Shown here piece after piece: positions 20,490 to 30,747 of a stretch of DNA of 64,000 nucleotides. The translations under genes and the position numbers were made by a program. Position 1 is the stretch's first letter, and each line of letters begins with the position of its first letter. The DNA is from Ceratopteris richardii. Its lineage: Eukaryota > Streptophyta > Polypodiopsida > Polypodiales > Pteridaceae. Under the pieces are notes generated by a model that saw only the letters and a list, made by a program, of their open reading frames with translations, was not told the origin of the DNA and searched no databases. The stretch is from assembly GCA_020310875.1 (NCBI GenBank), contig CM035423.1, forward strand, positions 119,134,345 to 119,198,344, given 5' to 3'.

Positions 20490-22319
20490 TCAGAGCATAT
20501 CCCTGAACTAGGGAAGATCTTTGCCAAATGTCGACAATATAGAGTATGCCTCAACCAAGAAAAATGTGTCTTCATGGTTCGACAAGGAAAGATATTAGGA
20601 CATATTGTCTCTAAGAATGGAATCTCAACTGACGAAGATAAAATCAAAGTAATTTTGGATTTACCGAGACCAAAGACTGCGAAGGAAATCCAAGCATTTA
20701 TGGGACATTGTGGATACTACCGAAGATTTATACATATGTATGCCATAATTGTTAGACCTCTTTATGCATTATTGACTCAGTTTAACTGGACTGAAGAATG
20801 TGAAAAGGCCTTTAACGAATTAAAGAGTCGATTGAATTCAGCCCCAATCCTTCGAGTACCTAATTGGAACAAGCCCTTTCACATTCATGTAGATGCTTCC
20901 AAGTTTGCCATTGGTTGCATCCTAGCTCAACCCGCAGATACAGGAAAGTTAGATCATCCTATAGCCTATGCTAGTAGACAGTTGAATCAAGCAGAACGCA
21001 ATTATACCACAACCGAGAGAGAAGGCCTAGGGATGGTGTATGTAGTAAAGAAGTTCCGACATTACTTGTTGGCAAACAAATTCAAATTCTTCATTGATCA
21101 TCAAGCCCTACTGTACTTAGTCAATAAGCCTTGTAATACGGGACGACTAGTACGATGGTTTCTATTGTTGATGGAATTTGATTTTGAAGTAGTAGTCAAG
21201 AAAGGAAATACCCACATAAGAGCAGACCACCTATCAAGAATGACACATGGAGAACCATCCATAGGAGTACTAGATGATCTGCCAGATACGTACCTGTTCA
21301 ACCTCGAAGTATGTCCCCAGTGGGCAGAAACGTTGATCCCTATACTCACGTATGGACCTAAAAATGGGATCACACCAAACCGAACCCAAGACCTGTGGAA
21401 GACTAAAAACCTTCATATCATTGCTGGAAGTTTGTATCACCAAGACTCAAGTGGATTACTCATGAGATGCGTAGAAGAAGAGGAACAAGAAATGTGGCTT
21501 CAAAAAGCACATATAAATCAATGGAAAACTCATTTAAATGCAAACGGAACATGGCAAACATTGAGAAGACTAGGCATATATTGGCCAACCATACAGAGGG
21601 ATGCGCATAACTATGTATCAGCCTGCCCAACTTGTCAAGAACGGAATCCAGAAGAGAACTCTAACTTATGCTACTCCACCGTAGCACCAAGATGGAGCAT
21701 GCCTCTGGTAGAGTTCTTGAAGACCCAAAAAAACCCAGAAGGAGCCATGCTAGCAAGGAAACGTGCACTTGTAGAACAAAGCAAGGACTATGTTCTCATA
21801 GGAAAACAACTTTTTAAGCGAGGGAGAGATAATCATTTACGAATGTGCATTCATGAAGACGAGTATCTTGCCTTCTTAGAGATGGCACATACAGGAGCTG
21901 CAGGAGGACATTTCTTTGCAGATAAAACTGCAAAAATGATTCTTTTTGCTAGAATGTGGTGGCCAACTCTACACCAAGATGCAGCAACATATGTGCAAAG
22001 ATGTGATATTTGTCAACGAACAAAATATCCAATTAGGAGAGACGAGATGCCACTGAAACCCATGATGAGTGCCAGAGCTTTTACTAAATGGGGAATAGAC
22101 TTCATAGGACCTATTAGCCCCCCAGCTAAAGGATCCCACGCCGAGTATATAATTGTAGCCACAGACTATTTGACCAAATGGGTTGAAGCCAAAGCAACCA
22201 CGAAAAATGACGCAAGAACTACGGCCAAGTTTCTCTTCGAGAACGTTTTCACTAGATTTGGATTGCCGATAGAAATTGTGAGTGATAGAGGCACACACTT
22301 TGTGAATGAAGTTATATAA
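20490..22319 (+). CDS. RT thumb, RNase H, two HHCC zinc modules, integrase core
   Basis: The pol frame continues. RT connection: GHIVSKNGISTDEDKIK and IQAFMGHCGYYRRFI. RNase H follows (FHIHVDASKFAIGCILAQP, ASRQLNQAERNYTTTERE, HIRADHLSRM). Then come two successive integrase-type zinc modules: the first with HINQWKTH and CPTCQ (about 21500-21640), the second with MAHTGAAGGH and CDICQ (about 21885-22015), each preceded by the usual region that leads into HHCC. The integrase core starts at FTKWGIDFIGP (first catalytic Asp) and reaches SDRGTHFVNE (second Asp). A TAA at 22317-22319 ends the open frame, but the next codons continue the integrase in frame (CAA to TAA likely). Confidence 0.92.
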   Translation, partial: SEHIPELGKIFAKCRQYRVCLNQEKCVFMVRQGKILGHIVSKNGISTDEDKIKVILDLPRPKTAKEIQAFMGHCGYYRRFIHMYAIIVRPLYALLTQFNWTEECEKAFNELKSRLNSAPILRVPNWNKPFHIHVDASKFAIGCILAQPADTGKLDHPIAYASRQLNQAERNYTTTEREGLGMVYVVKKFRHYLLANKFKFFIDHQALLYLVNKPCNTGRLVRWFLLLMEFDFEVVVKKGNTHIRADHLSRMTHGEPSIGVLDDLPDTYLFNLEVCPQWAETLIPILTYGPKNGITPNRTQDLWKTKNLHIIAGSLYHQDSSGLLMRCVEEEEQEMWLQKAHINQWKTHLNANGTWQTLRRLGIYWPTIQRDAHNYVSACPTCQERNPEENSNLCYSTVAPRWSMPLVEFLKTQKNPEGAMLARKRALVEQSKDYVLIGKQLFKRGRDNHLRMCIHEDEYLAFLEMAHTGAAGGHFFADKTAKMILFARMWWPTLHQDAATYVQRCDICQRTKYPIRRDEMPLKPMMSARAFTKWGIDFIGPISPPAKGSHAEYIIVATDYLTKWVEAKATTKNDARTTAKFLFENVFTRFGLPIEIVSDRGTHFVNEVI

Positions 22320-23525
22320 GCCTTACTAAATGAATTCTTGGTAATTCATAAGAAATCAGCTCCTTATCACCCACAAGCCAATGGACAAGCCGAAAGTTCA
22401 AATAAAATCTTGTGCACAGTTCTCACTAAAATTGTGAACAATGGTAGATCTGATTGGGATAAACAATTACATCACGCTTTATGGGCATTCCGAGTAGCTT
22501 ACAAGACCGCCATAGGAACTATTCCTTTTAACTTAGTGTATGGACAAAATGCTATTTTGCCAATTGATTTCTTAATACCCACTCTCAGAGTAGCAACAAC
22601 TTATGAGTGGACGGGACATGAACTCTCAGCTCAATTGGATCAAATAGAGAAGTTACATGAAACTAGGTTACAAGCAGTAGCAGGGGTTTATGCTGCTAAA
22701 AGGCGACAGAAGGCATATTTTGATGCTCATATTAAAGATAAAAATTTGAAGGAAGGAGATTTAGTTTTGGTATATACCCTGAAACAACATGCAAAAAAAC
22801 TACAAAAAAGAGGATATGGCCCGTTAATCATTAATCGCATATCCACCAGCAGAGCCATCAACTTAGCAACTCTAGATGGAGATGTATTGCCAAACTATAT
22901 CAGTGGATGTCGAGTGAAAAAATATCTAGAACCATTAACTGAAGAAATGATGTCACGACTGATAACGGGTAAAAATAGGCGTCTAGAGAAAGAAAGAATA
23001 CGAGAGGAAGCCAGACAAGAAGCGCTAGAGCGGATCAGGAAACGAAAAGAGTGGATGAGAGAGAGAGATGAGAGATATCGACTAGGAGAGGAACTCGTCC
23101 CAATGGCTAATTTTAGAGCCACTGAAAACCTAAGTCAGCAAAGGATGCAACCATATTTGAATTTGGGAGCCGGAAAAAAAGAATACCACTTAGTGGATGC
23201 TCTCATTGACACAGGAGCCGCCATAAGTTGTGTCAAATTTTCATTGACTCAAAAACTCAAGGAGGAATTACGTCCATCAAAGGCACAGCTGATAGGAATA
23301 GGAGGAACAATTACTCAATGTATAGGTGAGGTTACCTTACCTCTACATCTCGGAAACAACACTATGGAACAGAAACTCTTAGTATGTAATGATCAAGACT
23401 TACTCAAAGACCTAGTGTTAGGTCAAGATTGGATATACGAATATGAAGTGACTATTCAATTGACCTTAGGATACATCTCAGCCAAGATAGGACATCGAGA
23501 GATATTCAGCATGTTAGACGAATGA
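22320..23525 (+). CDS. Integrase C-terminus fused to a second retropepsin (PR2)
   Basis: In frame with the previous part. SAPYHPQANGQAESSNKIL carries the third catalytic residue (Glu) of integrase. The GPY/F-like module follows (EGDLVLVY, KRGYGPLIINRI). Then comes a strongly charged helix (about 22960-23090, many Arg/Glu). After that a complete second aspartic protease begins: ALIDTGAAISCV (Asp codon at 23208), a flap-like LIGIGGTITQCIGEVTLPL, and LVLGQDWIYEYEV (about 23412). The two protease hallmarks (D-T/S-G-A and L-G-x-D-W) and length of about 110 aa are all present. Its sequence is clearly different from PR1, so it is not a recent copy. TGA at 23523 ends the frame. A protease downstream of integrase is unusual for gypsy Pol. 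Confidence 0.88.
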   Translation, partial: ALLNEFLVIHKKSAPYHPQANGQAESSNKILCTVLTKIVNNGRSDWDKQLHHALWAFRVAYKTAIGTIPFNLVYGQNAILPIDFLIPTLRVATTYEWTGHELSAQLDQIEKLHETRLQAVAGVYAAKRRQKAYFDAHIKDKNLKEGDLVLVYTLKQHAKKLQKRGYGPLIINRISTSRAINLATLDGDVLPNYISGCRVKKYLEPLTEEMMSRLITGKNRRLEKERIREEARQEALERIRKRKEWMRERDERYRLGEELVPMANFRATENLSQQRMQPYLNLGAGKKEYHLVDALIDTGAAISCVKFSLTQKLKEELRPSKAQLIGIGGTITQCIGEVTLPLHLGNNTMEQKLLVCNDQDLLKDLVLGQDWIYEYEVTIQLTLGYISAKIGHREIFSMLDE

Positions 23526-24378
23526 CCAATCAAAGCCGAGGATATAGACACGAGAGCTTACTCAAATGAACACAGTGATGAATGTATGTTCACTAGCACT
23601 ATGGAAACCCCTTCATCGAGTATTTCATGTGAGGATACATTGAATTCTGCTTGCACACCATCTTCTAATCTCGCAAGTCACAAGAGTATCATTCTATCTG
23701 AAAACATCTTTAGCGAAGAACCACGCACAAGAGAGACTAGTTCTCCGGGTAATCACAAGTCTGCACCTATTAGAATATACCCCATTCCTTACACTCGACA
23801 AGCTTGGATAAGGAAGGACAAAATGGCTGCATATCATCAACAACAGAAACATTATCAACATCAGAACGACCCATCGAACAAGCGAGTAAATCACTTTGGA
23901 CACCGACGTCCACAACGAATTGCTAGAATATGGATTCCAAAGAAAGTGGTAGCCGCCCAACCAGCCCGCACACAAATATGGATTCCAAGTAATGTACTCA
24001 AATGAAAAACATCAAAAAGGACGAACCAATGCTCAAGGAAAATCAGTATGGTCTAAAGGCAAAACAACCAAAGATGAATGGCTACAAGACGGAAAAGGAG
24101 TCTACATATGCTTCAAAAACCATTCCAAGATTCAAAAAGCAGATAAAGCAGACGTACAACACGAGAAGCACCACATCCTTCAGGAATGTTAGGAATACAA
24201 TCTGCCCCAACAGTGTGAAGCAGATCTGGATGCCGAAAAGCAAGACTAGCTGTATGCATCAACCAAGTAATTCGAGTTGCACACATATGGAGTTACCAGA
24301 ATCCAAAGTATGCATGATAGGGCCACATTACAAGGCCAAGCATTCGGCACGTTATTCTTCTATTTCACGATAGTGAAG
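23526..24378 (+). CDS. Post-pol basic region with repeated IWIPK-like motifs
   Basis: The pol frame reopens after the TGA and runs to 24005 (Ser/Thr-rich, then basic, ending ARIWIPKKVV and TQIWIPSNVL). After a frame change the next open frame (24002-24373) is lysine-rich and holds KQIWMPKSKT. The recurring aromatic/proline motif (I-W-I/M-P-K/S) three times suggests one formerly continuous protein or tail. No known domain is recognised; basic tails of retroelement proteins often bind nucleic acid. It may be a pol extension, or a separate ORF broken by one indel near 24000. Confidence 0.5.
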
Positions 24379-24465
24379 CACATTTTCCTCTTGGGAAATA
24401 GGAGAGCACTTGTACATAATCTTAAGAAAATTACTAAAAAAATTAATAACCGCTTCGGCTATGAA

Positions 24466-24489
24466 CTAACTTTTCTGTTTTTCTTTCAG
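24466..24489 (+). promoter_or_regulatory. Strong intron 3' end before the long downstream ORF
   Basis: A branch-point-like CTAAC (24466-24470), a pyrimidine run (24471-24486) and CAG (AG at 24488-24489) form a complete plant 3' splice site. It lies about 175 bp upstream of the ATG at 24663. Together with GTAAGT sites in the leader it would place the downstream ORF first on a spliced RNA, as described for env-like ORFs of Athila-type elements. Confidence 0.55.
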
Positions 24490-24662
24490 ACAAAAACATA
24501 AAAATATCTAAAAGTAGGAAAAATCCCAGGTATTACCTTTCTCACACCCACGGGGAAGGGACGACACCATTCACGCGGAGCATTGCCAATCTTATGAAAG
24601 ACAAATGAAGGAAGATTTTTGATACTAGCTTGCCACTAATTCATACTCTATATTGAGTGCAG

Positions 24663-27600
24663 ATGGCATCCTCTAATTCCAAAGCAACGTAAGAGGAAGA
24701 AGTCCACATTCTTCCTATGGAATCAATAACGAAAGCAAGAGGCCATTGGTTTCTGGATGACCAACCAGTATCGGAACTCATTTTCATGGCGACCATCAAG
24801 ATTATGGACAAGGATCACTACTTCCCTATCATGTCACAAGAATTCAAGACCATCATACAAGAATTACCGCGCATGACGGATGTCTGGACACAAGCTGGAA
24901 TTGATGCATTCTTAAGACTTCCAATATATTTGCCAGATTTTCAGAGATGTACACAAGTAATGAATACACTTCAATCTGCATCGAATAAGATGTCAGTCCC
25001 AGAGGCTAGAGTACTGGATAAAGTGGGCGCTTGGAAAACGATTCAATTTACTCACGAGCTAATTAACAGAGCTTTCGGATGGAATCAAGAAGGACACACT
25101 AATGTCAAAGATGAATGTCATGATCCTAAAAAGTGATCCTTTTTGGAAATCAACAGAACTAATATTGAAGAGGCTGTTCGATTAGTGCATCAGCACTTTT
25201 GTTTTCCAAGTATGCATAGATATACAACACCTCAAAAGATCGTGGTGCAACTGCTCTCACATGCTATGAGACAAGTCGGAAATCAAGTCAACATGACTCC
25301 ATATGTCCAAGAACGCCTATTTGAAGCGAAGAAGAAGTGGAGTCAGAAAAAGTTCTTGAATGGAAGTTCGGCATTGACCTTACTCATTTATGAGGCTCTT
25401 GAAATGAAGGATTGCTTACACTTGATGCCAACCTCAACCGAGATGGCCAAATATGTAAAATCAGCAACTGTTCCAAAGAAAAAGAAAACAGTCATCGCTA
25501 TTGAAGAAGTAGGAACCAGCTCAAAGACACCTATGAGAGGAACTAAGCGCCTTAGAGAGGAAGAAGCCCAGGTTACACCCCAATCAAAGAGGACACACAC
25601 ATTGCCAAAGATTCCTGGGACCCAACAACCAATTACCAAGAGAGATCTCTCTGCAGCCCTGGAAGAAACGCATCAGTATATGCGGGGGCAAGTAAATTTG
25701 AATATTCAAGGTCACCATTACAGACAGGCAAGCCAGGAAAAGAAACAGAAGGATAAAGAACATACTCATAAAGTACCTTCCAGATACAAAGAGATAGGAT
25801 TGGATGAATCAAGCTCTAATGAGGAATCAAGCCTTGAGAAGGACACCCTGGATATTGATATAAGGACAGAAACTCACAATGAAGAATGGACAAGGATTAA
25901 TCAAGTCGAAGTCACGCCAGACAACCAACAGGGACAGGCAAAGAGCCAAGAACCCACTGAACCAGAGCACGTAATTCAATTGAATGATAAGACAAAGATC
26001 AGTATCAAAGAAGCTCCAATAACTAATCAAGATGTCGTGCCACCTCCAATAACTCAAGAAATACAAACTCCAGTGGACCACGAATCAGGCCGACAACCAA
26101 GTAAGGAGCCCGTTGTGATTGAGGTACCGGATGATACACCTCAAGGTAAGAATGACCACATGGAGGCTGAGCCAAGGATCCAACTTCATATTAGGCAGCC
26201 CCATGATATTACATTACACGTGGCACAAGGGAAAAATGTGACAAAAGGTGCAGAACCTAGCATCCCTACCACATGGTTAAATGTGGATGTTACTCAATTG
26301 AAACCGGTTGTCAAACAAATGATCCAGACGGCCATGGATACACAACAACAAATGATGGATACAGATGCGAATTATGACAAGGCCATGCGAGAAAAGAATC
26401 AATTTCAAATCATGAGGGAACAACTGTCTGCAAAACTCATCCAGGCCCAGAAAAAGATTATAGCCAAAGAAACGGAGTTACTCGAAGTAAAAACACAATG
26501 TGATACATTGATGCACCAGCATCATCAGCTACAGATACAACTGACAGAATTACAAAGACAACATGAAGCTAGTGAAGCAGACAAAGAGCGAATGAAAGCT
26601 AGAAGTAATTTGCTCGAAACACAACTAAAGGTGTACATGGAGGAAAACGATAATTTACGAAACAGAAATAAAGAATTGATGAAGTCATTGTTATATGATG
26701 AACCTATCGAAAAACAAGAGACGATAGATACTGACCACAAAGAATTAAATGATCAGATTGAAAAGTATGCAGAACTGTTGAAACAAGAGCAAACCCTAAG
26801 AGAACAATGGGAACACAAATACATGAATGAAACTAAGGAGCTCACGAAACAGTTAAACATCGCCAATGGAAAACTTGCTGTGAGTTATAGTGAAAATATG
26901 GATCATGTAGCAGAGATTGGTAATGAGTTACTTGCTACCAAAGAAGCACTCCGAACAGCTATGGAAAAAATTAAAAAGAAGACTGAACGCATAACACAAT
27001 TAGAGACCAAAGCAGAAGAGAAAGCGTCAATCGGGACACCAGTAGAGCCGACAAAAGAAAATCCTACTGATGAGGTAGAGGTATGTCCTCTATCTCCCCC
27101 GATTTATAATTCTCCAATGAAAGAGCAGATGGCAGAACCACATGATGATCATCCAATGCCATACACTACAGAAATAGGTCAGAAGGAACGGGCGCTATTG
27201 GTGTCTCGGTTGACAGAAAATTTTGAAAATGAAGTCATCAAAGTTATGAAAGAAGCAAAGATTAAAGGTAAAGACTTGGAGACGATCATGAAGCCTTTCA
27301 ACATTCCGTATGGACTATTGAAAGAGAAAACAAGACAATACATAAAGAAGATCACACAGAAAAACCCAGACGAACAGCTGCAGTTCAAAAATGACACGTT
27401 CAACTATACTCAAGAAGAATTTGAAGCAGCACAGCCTGTTTGGAGGAGAAAATTTTTGGAGAAACATCCTACATTTCGGGTGCACTGGCAAGCAACACCA
27501 TACTTATTACAGGTAAATCCATCTTTTTGTCCAACACCGCGTAGAAGAGAAGCCATAGAATTTTTGGAAATGCAAAAGAATGGTGCTCTCAATAAACAGT

Positions 27601-28256
27601 GGTTGAACTATCCATTACTTCCAAGTCCACCACATAACTACCTACCTATGGAGGATTACATGATCAAAACCATGGAATATTGGTTGCAGAATTATGCAAC
27701 AGTGCCCGATTTAACTATCAAGATGACCAATAAAATACTCAGTATGATACTTACAGTGTTAAAGGTCTTCAAGCACGCGGCATATAAATTTTTGAACTTC
27801 ATTGGCATTAACCAAGGAACAGATATTCTTGTTTTTGACTTGTCTGTTATGCCTAGCCGACCAACAATAATGGCATATTATTCTAGGTTGATGTTTTTGC
27901 CGAGTACCTATATGCAAACGTTCGAAGAAGCATTTTTCATAGGTTTTTTTGAAATTGATTCAGAGATCTTTGTAAAGATGTCATCCAACCTAAATGCCAG
28001 ATTAGTGGCATATGAGCTCAACTTCTTCGCCGATCATAGACAACCACCACATGACAATGTGAAAGCAGAACAGTGGAAGCAGTTAATGAAACGTGAAGCC
28101 AATCTGCTTAATGAAACAGAGCAAAAAGTGTATAGAACATACTCCCGTCGACTTCCAAAGCCTGTCGAGGACGACAGAGTTCAAGAGGGGGGCAATGTGG
28201 CGGGAGAGTCAAGCAAAAAGAAGAAAAGAAGAAGACAAAGAAAGAAGCTTCATTAA
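24663..28256 (+). CDS. ORF3: ~1,200-aa coiled-coil protein with C-terminal NLS
   Basis: The ATG at 24663 opens a frame (MASSNSKAT) that is broken by TAA at 24690 and TGA at 25134 but otherwise runs to TAA at 28254. The longest uninterrupted piece is 25143-28256. The N-terminal 250 residues look globular (LTHELINRAFGWNQEG, KKWSQKKFLNGSSALTLLIYEAL). A low-complexity charged region with KRLREEEAQ follows, then a long heptad-like coiled coil (about 26350-27020). The C-terminal third is globular with WLNYPLLPSPPHNYLPMEDY and ends in a basic cluster KKKKRRRQRKK, a likely nuclear localisation signal. There is no signal peptide and no clear membrane segment, so it does not look like an envelope protein. 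The position after IN matches the extra ORF of Athila-branch elements. The function is unknown. Confidence 0.8.
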
Positions 28257-28744
28257 AAAGATCATATCGGAAGATACATCTCTGCAGGAAGCCCCGCAGG
28301 GGTGCAACACCCATCTCTACACAGAGCCCCGCAGGGAAAAAGCACGTAGGTGGAAAGGAGGAACCAGGGCCAGGAAAGTATCCATGAAGTGCAAGAAGAT
28401 AATTGCCAGGTACTAATCCTTCCGCTGACAGCGTGCGATGAAAAGAAAGTAAACAGGCTTAAAGCAATACAACAGGGTCAGATGTGTGCAACCAGGACAA
28501 ATTAGAGGACCAAAAGCTAGAAAGAGGTCACTGGTGGCGTGCGTGGCAACCTAACTGAATACAACAACCCAGATATGTGATATACGAAATACCAAGGGGC
28601 AAACAGAAGCAAAGGACATACCTCGGATAAGATAACCAATTGTCTGACAGTCATTGTTGCCGCTTTGACCGCTGGGTGAGTGTATTCAGACCTCTTGAAC
28701 AAGCTGAAGACAAGAAGTAAAGCCTGTCAAGGGACGACAGAGAC
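28257..28744 (+). other. 3' untranslated region of the gypsy element
   Basis: There is no long ORF in the main frame. A GC-richer patch near 28290-28340 holds CCCCGCAGGG twice. The region leads to the polypurine tract. Confidence 0.6.
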
Positions 28745-28758
28745 AAAGAGGGGGAGAG
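28745..28758 (+). other. Polypurine tract
   Basis: AAAGAGGGGGAGAG directly abuts the TG of the 3' LTR. It is the standard primer for plus-strand cDNA. Confidence 0.92.
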
Positions 28759-29650
28759 TGTTGCAGAGCGAAGAGAGCACAAGGCAAAGAAAAAGATGGG
28801 CCCCAAAATTTTTCCGATTTGGACACTTTATTTTTGTATCATAATCATTTTGCAATATAATTTCCGATGTAAAAGCACCAGAGGAGTCCTCTAGATGCAT
28901 ACCCATGGAGATTAGTAGCTTACCCATGTAAATTAGTAGGAAATTAACCTTTTCGTGAATAAAGTGCCGGTCTCTTGTGTGAAAGGACCATTTTTTTAGG
29001 GCACATGTATATAAGTCAATTTCTGACTCTTTGTAAAGACTTTTGGCCATTGTGAGAATCAAGAGCATATAATTTTGAATTTGTGTCTTCTCCTCTCTGT
29101 ATCATCTTCTTTGTAAGCTTGTATGCATGTGTGTTGTTTGACAAGAGTGTTAGGAAATGTTGTCTATCCATGAGAGTGTTTGTTTGCTGTGGTTAAGGTG
29201 TGTGTGAAGTGTAGGAAGTGCTGAAGTGTAGGAAGGTCATTCCTGTGACTCAGTATTTTGTTCATAACTTGAAGCAAAAGTGCCAAAATTGAGTGAAAAT
29301 ATGACCATTGGATGCGTCTTCTCGAGAGCTTCGAAACTCATATGCTACTTGCTATATTTGGAGTTTGGAGCTGAGAGAAAAGCTCAATTTACTGTTGGCT
29401 GCTGCACCAAGTATTGCGACACCATGACTGACGGTTGAAGCTTGTTTGGTTTAGATCTTGCCTTGTTTGCACTCTTTGGGAAACTCATGTGCATTGATCG
29501 TCATTAGAATGCATGTCTTCATACACTCGGCTAGGTTTTGATACTCCTCGGATTGATAAATAAAGCGTGAATCCCCACTATATGCACTTGAGGGGGATTG
29601 AGGTATAGTCTCTTTCTCCGCAAGTCCCTAGGTTGGATCTTAGGTACACA
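28759..29650 (+). repeat. 3' LTR (892 bp)
   Basis: It starts TGTTGCAGAGCG and ends GGTACACA, and is about 97% identical to the 5' LTR by eye. A TTTTTAAGG versus TTTTTTTAGG difference accounts for the 2-bp length change. Confidence 0.96.
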
Positions 29651-29655
29651 GCCAT
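29651..29655. other. Target site duplication GCCAT (right copy)
   Basis: It matches 11704-11708 exactly. Confidence 0.93.
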
Positions 29656-30747
29656 CCCAGTTTGTTCCCCCCGAGCTCGCTTAACCAACAATCCCTTGCC
29701 ACTAAGCTACACTCTTGTAGTGCTTGAGAAAGCGGAAAGACTAAGGTTCACATTACCTTGAACATGTTTTGGGCTCGCAGAGCTTCATTCTCTGCTTTAA
29801 AACCTATTTAGAAGCATTTTTGGGATGATTTTTGGAGTGCTTTCATGCATAGTTCTCATTACACAGGTTCAATAACATCACAAAGATTGCTCTTTTGTAC
29901 TTCTTCAACAATGAATATTCATCTTTGGGGCTGTGTTTTCAGCCATACTAGTAAATATACAGGTTTCTTGAAAGGTTTTTAGTTGTGGTGGGAGTAGCCA
30001 CCACAAGTTTATGCAAGTTTTTTTGAGCCTAAAGAACAGAGTTGACAGAAACTTACGAGTGTTGTTGGCTAATGTTTGGGCTATGGATTTAGCCTCTCAA
30101 TATCATTTTACTGCATATACTAAGCACATACACACTATGTATGCTTTTGTGGATATCGCTTATGTACATCCATGTGGTCATTGATATAACGGTTACATCT
30201 TTTTGCATGAAGCCTTTTACATTCGATAAAGAGGGTTGTGGTGAGGTTTCCTTAAATGGGAGACACCCAGATGTTGGGTTCTCTTCGGTGATGCAGGTGG
30301 AAGACTTACCCAGCCTCGCCATAGGAGATGTATGCTAGTTGTTCATAGGTGCTCGATAAGCCTAGTTGGCTTCGTTCGTGTAACTGATTCTATGCAGTTG
30401 AGTCAATGATTCACTATGCAAGTTTCCATGTCAGTATGTGTAGTCTTATGATATTTTGACACTAGTCATATGCTCATTTTGTAGAGGATACTCTAACAAA
30501 AAAATTTCCAATTTTTTTGGGTTTTGCCAACTATACAATGTTCGATTTACTCCTTGATACACTTATTGGTGTGAGCACATTCACTCTCACATAATCCTTT
30601 TGGTTGTTCATTACTGCTCATTAATCCATTTTTATGGGGATACTATTGATTTTTTTTAGAATCCGACACTTGGTCATCATTTTTTGAGCCTTAGTTGTGC
30701 TTGGACTATTCTAGCTCCATTTTCATTCTAGTCAGTTCTCTATCATC
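29656..30747. other. Gap before copia gag; tRNA-like A-box word at its start
   Basis: Minus-strand 29725-29660 reads TAGCTTAGTGGCAAGG and then GGTTAAGCGAGCTCGGGG, resembling a Pol III A box and the start of a tRNA-derived repeat. A matching B box is not visible. A TTGGTCATCA...GAGCC word near 30669 vaguely resembles a copia primer-binding site (TGGTATCAGAGC), but too weakly to call. No coding family was recognised. Confidence 0.3.

Larger units (their letters stand above)
11709..29650 (+). mobile_element. 17.9-kb Ty3/gypsy LTR retrotransposon with dual protease and 3' ORF
   Basis: The element is bounded by direct LTRs (11709-12598 and 28759-29650) ending TG...CA, a 5-bp GCCAT duplication, a primer-binding site complementary to tRNA-Asp and a 14-nt polypurine tract. 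The order inside is leader with palindromic array, gag, PR1, a triplicated PR1 tail, RT, RNase H, two HHCC modules, integrase core, PR2, a basic linker and a long coiled-coil ORF. Domain order (IN after RT/RH) marks it as Ty3/gypsy. The tRNA-Asp primer and the ORF downstream of IN recall the Athila/Tat branch, but I cannot place it firmly. By eye the LTRs differ at about 26 positions plus a 2-bp indel (about 3%), so insertion is fairly recent. The coding frames carry several nonsense codons, so this copy is not autonomous as it stands. Confidence 0.97.

Noticed and set aside
25143-28256. ORF3 as an envelope-like protein
   Set aside because: No signal peptide, no clear transmembrane segment and a terminal nuclear-type basic cluster; only its position recalls env.
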